Assembly: GCA_023269645.1 (NCBI GenBank) | Contig: JAHFPR010000123.1 | Span: forward strand, 1-6,142 | Origin: Alphaproteobacteria bacterium | GTDB lineage: Bacteria > Pseudomonadota > Alphaproteobacteria > Rickettsiales > UBA8987 | Reading direction: 5' to 3' | DNA length: 6,142 nucleotides | In this document: positions 1 through 3,926 of the stretch, in pieces | How the letters are laid out: each line of letters starts with the position of its first letter | Position numbering within the stretch: the stretch's first letter is position 1 | Notes under the pieces: model-generated | Seen by the model: the letters and a program-made list of their open reading frames with translations, nothing else | Told to the model about the DNA's origin: nothing | Database searches by the model: none | Made by a program: the position numbers and the translations under genes

Positions 1-171
1 TGCCTGCGCCTGCGTTTTCTTAAGAAGCTGATCGGATTTGCGGAGAAGACCCTCGTGGCTTTCGCCGAGCACAACTTGCAGCAGCAGCCGCGCATCCAGC
101 GGAGCCGAGGCGATGCCCGCCTCCCGCAGCCGCGCCGTGCCTTCCTTCAGCAGTGCCCGCGCGGTCGGCAT
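1..171 (-). CDS. prmC: Release factor glutamine methyltransferase PrmC (HemK), N-terminal 57 residues, cut by window edge
   Basis: PrmC transfers a methyl group from S-adenosylmethionine to the glutamine of the GGQ motif of release factors 1 and 2 in the cytoplasm. Only the N-terminal helical domain, which contacts the release factor, is visible. The reading begins MPTARALLKEGTARLREAGI and continues with SAPLDARLLLQVVLGES at residues 22-38. The G-I-x-S-x-x-L-D-A-x-x-L-L pattern is typical of PrmC starts. The methyltransferase fold and its NPPY motif would lie beyond the left edge, so they cannot be checked. The ATG (171-169) directly follows the TAA of the upstream gene with no gap, and a GGGG Shine-Dalgarno-like run lies at 180-177, which points to translational coupling. 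Position downstream of prfA strongly supports the call, since RF1 is the enzyme's substrate. The identity is inferred from the short N-terminus plus context. Confidence 0.85.
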   Translation of the reverse strand, partial: MPTARALLKEGTARLREAGIASAPLDARLLLQVVLGESHEGLLRKSDQLLKKTQAQA

Positions 172-696
172 TTATTCCCCGCCCCCATGCCTGGGGGAAG
201 GATCGCTGTTAAAAATCTTTTCTGAAGCGACGACGGCGGATTTCTCCACATCAAAAATCACGTACATCCCCTCGCCCTGGCTTTTCCACGGCTCCAGATA
301 GAGCAGCTTGTCGTTGATCCATTCCACCACCAGCGACGTGCCGCCATGCACCTGGTTGATCTTCAGATGCGTAAGCCCCAGGCGGTTATTGAAAACATAA
401 ATGGAAGCCGGGCAATCGCCGTTGCAATCCGATTTCTCATGCTCGCGCACCACGAACCAGTAAAGGCTGTTGGGGGAATAGGTTTTCTCGATGTCCATCA
501 CATCTTCACGCGTTTCTCCGGTCGTCACCAGCAGGTTGCCATAGACGGTATCGCTATCCTTGCCGCTGAAGGGGGAATAAAACACCAGCGGAACGCGCGG
601 CTTGCCGCTGATAAGGTTATGCTTCTCCGCCCCCTGCGCCGGGAAGGAGCACAGTACCAGCACCGCTATCAGGAATAATGCGCGTTTGTTTGTCAT
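172..696 (-). CDS. Hypothetical secreted protein, 174 aa, between prfA and prmC
   Basis: I do not recognise this family. The N-terminus is a clear Sec signal peptide: basic residues MTNKR, a hydrophobic stretch ALFLIAVLVLCSF at 6-18, then P-A-Q-G-A, with likely cleavage after Gly22. Cys16 is preceded by Leu rather than Gly, Ala or Ser, so it is a poor lipobox. The mature part of about 152 residues has no further membrane segment and carries a Cys91-x3-Cys95 pair (CNGDC) that could form a disulfide in the periplasm. The region from about 122 to 163 (VVEWINDKLLYLEPW, then YVIFDVEKSAVV) alternates hydrophobic and polar residues like beta-propeller-blade or beta-sandwich strands, but one such unit is not enough to name a fold. 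The ATG at 696-694 follows GGGAGG at 707-702 with good spacing. A second ATG at 700-698 is out of frame. The gene lies 38 bases after prfA and ends against prmC, so it is probably cotranscribed with them. Base composition resembles the neighbours. Export to the envelope makes a direct role in translation unlikely. Confidence 0.8.
   Translation of the reverse strand: MTNKRALFLIAVLVLCSFPAQGAEKHNLISGKPRVPLVFYSPFSGKDSDTVYGNLLVTTGETREDVMDIEKTYSPNSLYWFVVREHEKSDCNGDCPASIYVFNNRLGLTHLKINQVHGGTSLVVEWINDKLLYLEPWKSQGEGMYVIFDVEKSAVVASEKIFNSDPSPRHGGGE
175..199 (-). promoter_or_regulatory. Alternative hairpins overlapping the prmC ribosome-binding site
   Basis: In the minus-strand mRNA just before the prmC start, two exclusive stems can be drawn. 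One pairs 182-187 with 192-197 (six base pairs, four-base loop) and leaves the GGGG ribosome-binding run at 180-177 free. The other pairs 175-180 with 194-199 (six base pairs) and covers that run. The segment also encodes the last residues of the upstream protein, so ribosomes finishing that gene would open the structure. This fits translational coupling, but it is an inference from base pairing only. Confidence 0.25.
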
Positions 697-723
697 CCAT
701 GCCTCCCGTTATTTCCAGTTATT

Positions 724-752
724 AGCATACCACATTATAACTCCGCCGTCAG
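724..752 (-). promoter_or_regulatory. Possible internal promoter at the 3' end of prfA
   Basis: On the minus strand CTGACG (752-747) and TATGCT (729-724) are separated by 17 bases. The -10 hexamer is preceded by TGG, matching the extended -10 TGn pattern. Each hexamer matches the sigma70 consensus at four of six positions. Transcription would begin near 717, about 20 bases before the ATG of the secreted-protein gene. The -35 lies inside the last codons of prfA. It could give the secreted-protein gene and prmC expression independent of hisS-prfA. Based on pattern only. Confidence 0.25.
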
Positions 753-1805
753 CCTTTCCGCCTGATCCTCGGCAGTGAGGCGTTCGATAAGCTCGTCAAT
801 CTCGCCGCCTTTTATAATCGCATCAATCTTGTACAGGGTAAGGTTCACGCGATGATCCGTCACCCGCCCCTGCGGAAAATTATAGGTGCGGATGCGCTCG
901 GAGCGGTCGCCCGTTCCGATCTGGCTTTTGCGGGTAGCGGCGCGCACGGCATCCTTCTGGGCGCGTTCATGATCATAAAGGCGCGATTTCAGCACCCGCA
1001 ACGCCTTCGCGCGATTCTTGTGCTGGGATTTTTCGTCCTGCATGGAAACGGTCACGCCGGTGGGGATGTGCGTGATGCGCACCGCGCTGTCCGTGGTGTT
1101 CACCGATTGCCCGCCGGGGCCGCTGGAGCGGAAAATATCAATCCGCAGGTCTTTATCGTTGATCTGGATGTCCACGTCCTCCGCTTCCGGCAGCACAGCC
1201 ACCGTGGCGGCGGAAGTGTGGATGCGCCCTTGTGTTTCCGTGGCGGGTACGCGCTGCACACGGTGCACACCCGATTCATATTTCAGACGCTGGAACACGT
1301 TGCGCCCTGTCACCGCCGCCGAAACTTCCTTGAAGCCACCTACGTCGGCGGAGGAAGCCTCCAGTATCTCGAATTTCCAGCCCTGACGGTCGGCATAACG
1401 CTGGTACATCTCCAGCAGATCGCCCGCGAACAGTGCAGCTTCATCGCCGCCCGTGCCCGCACGAATCTCAAGTATCGCATTCTTTTCATCCGCTTCGTCC
1501 TTGGGAAGCAAGGAGATTTTTATATCCTGCTCCAGCGTTGGCAGGCGATGCTTTACCTCGTGGAGTTCCTCCTCCGCCATCGCCTGCATGGCCTTGTCGC
1601 TAGCATCGGCAGCGAGCGCCTGAAGCTCCTCCATGCTCTGCCGCGCACTGCGGTATTCATTGATTTTCTCCACGATGGGCGAAAGCGCGGAATATTCCTT
1701 CGACACCGTCACAAACTCCTTACCCCCCAGCCCCCCGCCGGAAAGTTTCTCGCCCAACTCCATATGCTTGACGATCAGGGATGTTAGCTTATTTTCAAGG
1801 GACAT
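735..1805 (-). CDS. prfA: Peptide chain release factor 1 (RF1)
   Basis: RF1 recognises UAA and UAG in the ribosomal A site and triggers hydrolysis of peptidyl-tRNA. The 356-residue protein has the full family length (the E. coli protein has 360). The N-terminal coiled domain covers about residues 1-100. The conserved LEIRAGTGGDEAALFAGDL block is at 112-130. The stop-codon-reading P-A-T tripeptide, diagnostic of RF1 as opposed to the S-P-F of RF2, is at 187-189 within HRVQRVPATETQGRIHTSA. The catalytic GGQ is at 231-233 within RSSGPGGQSVNTTDSAVRI, and Gln233 is the predicted PrmC methylation site. The C-terminal block RSERIRTYNFPQGRVTDHR is at 301-319. The ATG at 1805-1803 gives a family-like N-terminus (SLENKLTSLIVKHMELGEKL), although no convincing Shine-Dalgarno sequence precedes it. 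The upstream spacer to hisS is filled by palindromic repeats, which may explain the poor leader. There are no frameshifts or missing key residues. Confidence 0.98.
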   Translation of the reverse strand: MSLENKLTSLIVKHMELGEKLSGGGLGGKEFVTVSKEYSALSPIVEKINEYRSARQSMEELQALAADASDKAMQAMAEEELHEVKHRLPTLEQDIKISLLPKDEADEKNAILEIRAGTGGDEAALFAGDLLEMYQRYADRQGWKFEILEASSADVGGFKEVSAAVTGRNVFQRLKYESGVHRVQRVPATETQGRIHTSAATVAVLPEAEDVDIQINDKDLRIDIFRSSGPGGQSVNTTDSAVRITHIPTGVTVSMQDEKSQHKNRAKALRVLKSRLYDHERAQKDAVRAATRKSQIGTGDRSERIRTYNFPQGRVTDHRVNLTLYKIDAIIKGGEIDELIERLTAEDQAERLTAEL

Positions 1806-1834
1806 TTTTAAGGTTTCAGGTTCCGGGTTTCACT

Positions 1835-1858
1835 GTCACCCCGCACTTGTTGCGGGGT
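1835..1858. repeat. GTCACCCCGCA hairpin, probable dispersed intergenic repeat unit
   Basis: An eight-base-pair perfect stem (1838-1845 with 1851-1858) with a five-base CTTGT loop sits just upstream of prfA. The left side begins GTCACCCCGC, close to the GTCATTCCCGC end of the adjacent larger element, so both may belong to one superfamily of dispersed palindromes. In the direction of prfA transcription no T-run follows, so it is not a classical terminator. Copies elsewhere in the genome cannot be checked from this window. Confidence 0.6.
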
Positions 1859-1868
1859 TATACTCCTT

Positions 1869-1961
1869 GTCATTCCCGCACAGGCGGGAATCCAGCGCGT
1901 CGCGTCCGCGACGCAAAAGCCTTTTCTAAGAAGGCTGGATGCCAGCCTCCGCTGGCATGAC
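1869..1961. repeat. 93-bp palindromic intergenic element with imperfect terminal inverted repeats (MITE/REP-like)
   Basis: The element starts GTCATTCCCGC (1869-1879). Read from the other end on the opposite strand (1961-1951) it starts GTCATGCCAGC, so 9 of 11 positions match. Between the ends lie four hairpins: 1872-1879 with 1884-1891 (eight pairs, loop ACAG), 1897-1904 with 1907-1914 (near-perfect palindrome GCGTCGCG/CGCGACGC), 1918-1923 with 1931-1936 (six pairs), and 1939-1946 with 1951-1958 (eight pairs, loop CTCC). In addition TCCAGC (1891-1896) can pair with GCTGGA (1934-1939) to close the two inner hairpins. No protein is encoded. Such GTCATTCCCGC-type palindromes are known as abundant intergenic repeats in many proteobacteria, and resemblance to that class is from memory. 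The right end lies three bases from the hisS stop codon, so the element is transcribed inside the hisS-prfA message if there is read-through. Confidence 0.75.
1915..1936 (-). terminator. Weak intrinsic-terminator-like hairpin downstream of hisS
   Basis: On the minus strand AGCCTT (1936-1931) and AAGGCT (1923-1918) form a six-pair stem with a seven-base loop, followed by TTT then G. The stem is short and the T-run is only three or four bases, so complete termination is unlikely. At most it would reduce read-through from hisS into prfA. It is part of the palindromic element and may have no terminator role. Confidence 0.2.
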
Positions 1962-1964
1962 GGG

Positions 1965-2276
1965 TTAATAATAACTTTTGAGTGTCTCTTCTACTAAATC
2001 CTTTAGTGCTTGCGCTGCAATTTCTGTAGGAGGATACGACTTCTCTTCTCCTGTTCGTAAATTCTTTATCTTCATTTCCCCTAAAAATACCATCACAGCA
2101 TACAATGCGCCCAGTTTATCTGCTTTTGCGAGTTTTTTTCCTAAATTAGATGGAGAAGTAATAATTTCTATCGGAAGATGTTTATTAAGCCCAGCAAGGA
2201 AATTACGTATACCTTCGGCAAAACATAGTGTTGCGTTCATTCCTTCCTCATCAAAAGGAAGAAACACAATTGCCGG
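1965..2276 (-). other. AT-rich, compositionally foreign segment covering the HisRS anticodon-binding domain
   Basis: By hand count, 117 of the 300 bases at 1981-2280 are G or C (39 percent), against 112 of 180 (62 percent) at 2281-2460 in the same gene. The change is sharp, near 2270-2280, at codons for PPAIVFLPF where the catalytic core meets the anticodon-binding domain. Codons such as TTA, ATA, CGA, ACA and AGT and A/T third positions are frequent on one side and scarce on the other. The reading frame is intact and the protein still looks like HisRS. Replacement of the 3' domain by recombination with a low-GC source is the simplest reading, though it is an inference. Confidence 0.7.
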
Positions 2277-3266
2277 AGGCTGCTTCGGCATCCTCGCCTC
2301 ATCCGCCAGCAGCATCAGCCTTTCCACCCCGGCTGCGAAACCGATGGCGGGGGTTTCCGGGCCGCCCATCTGGGTCATCAGGCCATCATAACGACCACCC
2401 GCCAGCACGGTATTCTGCGCGCCGGTTTCATCGGAATGGGAAACGAACTCGAACACGGTATGCGAATAATAATCCAGCCCGCGCACGAGATTGGGGTTCT
2501 CGACAATATCCCATCCATTCAGCAAGGTTTTCAGCGCACCCAGCACCGCCTCATACCGCGCCCGCGAAACATCATTCAATTCCTCTTTCAGCGTCGGCGC
2601 GCCTTTTACAATCTCCTTATCGCCCGCATCCTTGGAATCCAGAATGCGTAGCGGGTTTTTTTCCAGCCGCAGCTTGCTATCTTCGGAAAGCTCCCCTTGA
2701 TGCGCGCGCAGATAGGCCACCAGCTTTTCGGTGTAACACGCCCTGCTCTCCGCATCACCCAGCGTATTGATGTGCAGCGATACCTTGTCTTTTATCCCAA
2801 GCGTTTCCAGAATCCGCGCCGCGAGGGAAATCACCTCCACATCGCTGACGTAATCCGCGCCGCCAAGCCACTCGAAGTTAATCTGGTGGAACTGGCGCTG
2901 GCGGCCTTTCTGCGGGCGTTCGTAGCGGAACAGGGGACCGTGGGAAAACAGCTTCAGCGGCAGCCGCTGCTGCAGGCCGTTGGAGATGAACGCGCGCGCG
3001 ATGCCCGCCGTGAATTCCGGGCGAAGCGTGATGCTCTCGCCGCCCTTGTCGGTGAAGGTGTACATTTCCTTGTTCACCACGTCCGAGGTTTCGCCGAGGG
3101 TGCGGCTGAACACCTCCGTAAACTCGAAGATGGGCGTGTGGAACGGCTGGAAGCCATACAGCTCGCCCACTTTCCGCGCGGTATCCACGATGTGCTGGAA
3201 CTTCCGCGCCTCATCCGGCAACAAATCATGTGTGCCGCGCACGGGCTGGAGTTTTTTACTGGTCAT
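1965..3266 (-). CDS. hisS: Histidine--tRNA ligase (HisRS)
   Basis: HisRS is a class II synthetase that attaches histidine to tRNA-His using ATP. Taking ATG 3266-3264 as the start gives 433 residues, a normal family length. Landmarks in that numbering: motif 1 region with LQPVRGTHDLLPDE at 6-19, TLRPEFTAGIARAF at 80-93, motif 2 FRYERPQKGRQRQFHQ at 113-128 with the ATP-binding arginine 114, the histidine-specific LVRGLDYY at 260-267, LAGGRYDGL at 288-296, and motif 3 AIGFAAGVERL at 307-317. The anticodon-binding domain covers about 330-433 and includes LAKADKLGALYAVMVFLGE. A longer reading from 3332 adds 22 residues, but that ATG lies inside the -35 box of a good promoter. The shorter start has an AAGGA site at proper spacing and the usual MTSKKLQPVRG beginning. 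The last roughly 102 codons are AT-rich with different codon use, as described separately. hisS leads the minus-strand cluster hisS, prfA, secreted protein, prmC. Confidence 0.97.
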   Translation of the reverse strand: MTSKKLQPVRGTHDLLPDEARKFQHIVDTARKVGELYGFQPFHTPIFEFTEVFSRTLGETSDVVNKEMYTFTDKGGESITLRPEFTAGIARAFISNGLQQRLPLKLFSHGPLFRYERPQKGRQRQFHQINFEWLGGADYVSDVEVISLAARILETLGIKDKVSLHINTLGDAESRACYTEKLVAYLRAHQGELSEDSKLRLEKNPLRILDSKDAGDKEIVKGAPTLKEELNDVSRARYEAVLGALKTLLNGWDIVENPNLVRGLDYYSHTVFEFVSHSDETGAQNTVLAGGRYDGLMTQMGGPETPAIGFAAGVERLMLLADEARMPKQPPAIVFLPFDEEGMNATLCFAEGIRNFLAGLNKHLPIEIITSPSNLGKKLAKADKLGALYAVMVFLGEMKIKNLRTGEEKSYPPTEIAAQALKDLVEETLKSYY

Positions 3267-3270
3267 GCTG

Positions 3271-3276
3271 TTCCTT
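3271..3276 (-). promoter_or_regulatory. Ribosome-binding site that fixes the hisS start
   Basis: AAGGAA on the minus strand lies four bases before the ATG at 3266-3264. The upstream in-frame ATG at 3332 has no such site, because its upstream bases read GCGCCG. This, together with the promoter position, selects the shorter HisRS start. Confidence 0.65.
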
Positions 3277-3303
3277 ATCCCCGCAAGATGGAGAGATGGC
3301 CGC

Positions 3304-3332
3304 GTTATATACGATAAATTCCCGGTTGTCAT
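3304..3332 (-). promoter_or_regulatory. Sigma70-like promoter for hisS and the genes downstream
   Basis: ATGACA (3332-3327) and TATAAC (3309-3304) are separated by exactly 17 bases on the minus strand. Each matches the consensus hexamer at five of six positions. The predicted transcript would start near 3297, giving a leader of about 30 bases that contains the ribosome-binding site. The spacer is AT-rich next to the -10 box. This is the best promoter in the window and probably drives hisS and, at least partly, prfA, the secreted-protein gene and prmC. Confidence 0.6.
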
Positions 3333-3371
3333 CGGCGCTTTTCAAGGCATGGCGCGATGCTGCGGCGCACC

Positions 3372-3400
3372 TTGCATAATCGCTGGTCTTTGGCTATCCT
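3372..3400 (+). promoter_or_regulatory. Probable promoter for yajQ
   Basis: TTGCAT (3372-3377) and TATCCT (3395-3400) are separated by 17 bases, with four of six matches each. Transcription would begin near 3407 and give a short leader of about 20 bases ending in the AAGGAG ribosome-binding site (3415-3420), seven bases before the ATG. It is divergent from the hisS promoter, with 39 bases between the two -35 boxes. Confidence 0.4.
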
Positions 3401-3427
3401 GCGCCGATACTCATAAGGAGAGAGCAA

Positions 3428-3913
3428 ATGCCCAGTTTTGACATCGTTTCCAAAACCGATATGCAGGAAGTGGATAACGCCGTAAATTCCGTGGTGCGCG
3501 AGATTCAGCAACGCTACGATTTCAAGGGCGGCCATTCCTCGCTCGAACGCAAGGAGGCCGAAATCACCCTCCTCGCCGACGACGACACGCGCCATAAAGC
3601 GATGGTGGAGATGCTGAAAGTGCATTTCACGCGCCGGAAGATTGATTCGCGCGTGCTGGATTTCGGCAAGCCGGAAGCGGCTTCCGGCAATATGGTGCGG
3701 CAGAAAATCACCGTGCGCCAGGGGATCGCGCAGGAGAAGGCGAAGGAGATCGTGAAGGAAATCAAGGCTGCCAAGATCAAGGTGGAAGCCTCCATCCGGG
3801 GCGACGAGCTGCGCGTCACCGGGAAAAAACGCGACGATCTCCAGGCGGCTATTGCGTTCGTGAAGGCACTGCCGCTCGATGTGCCGATGCAGTTCATTAA
3901 TTTCCGCGATTAG
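3428..3913 (+). CDS. yajQ: YajQ family (UPF0234) nucleotide-binding protein
   Basis: YajQ proteins are small cytoplasmic proteins of two ferredoxin-like domains. They bind nucleotides and RNA, and some members bind cyclic di-GMP and act as effectors in gene control. The 161 residues match the family length (163 in E. coli). Recognisable blocks are MPSFDIVSKTDMQEVDNAVN at 1-20, RYDFKGG at 29-35, ITVRQGIAQEKAKEIVKEIK at 94-113, RGDELRVTGKKRDDLQAAIA at 124-143 and the hallmark C-terminus PMQFINFRD at 153-161. The ATG follows AAGGAG at ideal spacing. It is transcribed away from hisS and ends 13 bases before the convergent AsmA-like gene, with no hairpin terminator in the gap. It is probably a single-gene unit. 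Whether this member binds cyclic di-GMP cannot be judged from the sequence. Confidence 0.96.
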   Translation: MPSFDIVSKTDMQEVDNAVNSVVREIQQRYDFKGGHSSLERKEAEITLLADDDTRHKAMVEMLKVHFTRRKIDSRVLDFGKPEAASGNMVRQKITVRQGIAQEKAKEIVKEIKAAKIKVEASIRGDELRVTGKKRDDLQAAIAFVKALPLDVPMQFINFRD

Positions 3914-3926
3914 CAGGCACTACGCC

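Noticed and set aside
634..696. Lipoprotein signal in the secreted protein
   Set aside because: The only signal-region cysteine is preceded by Leu rather than Gly, Ala or Ser, and a normal signal peptidase I site (AQG before AE) is present.
852..1787. Long plus-strand open frame (311 codons) opposite prfA
   Set aside because: It is fully antisense to a certain gene. Its peptide is rich in Arg, His and Ala with no recognisable domain, as expected for a shadow frame in GC-rich DNA.
1869..1961. CRISPR array or tRNA-like structure in the hisS-prfA spacer
   Set aside because: The hairpins differ from one another and there are no equal spacers. No anticodon or T-loop pattern was seen. A palindromic repeat element explains it better.
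3275..3283. DnaA-box-like TTATCCCCG near the hisS start
   Set aside because: Only seven of nine matches to TTATCCACA, and isolated. There is no cluster of boxes or AT-rich unwinding region to suggest an origin.
2697..3317. Plus-strand open frame (206 codons) opposite hisS
   Set aside because: Antisense shadow of conserved HisRS motifs. It would also overlap the hisS promoter.
3267..3332. Longer HisRS start at 3332 adding 22 residues
   Set aside because: The ATG is part of a near-consensus -35 box, no ribosome site precedes it, and the extra residues do not resemble HisRS N-termini.
3329..3625. Minus-strand 98-codon frame overlapping yajQ
   Set aside because: Antisense to the conserved N-terminal half of YajQ, with no ribosome site or family signal.
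3914..3926. Bidirectional terminator between yajQ and the AsmA-like gene
   Set aside because: The 13-base gap holds no stem or T-run.
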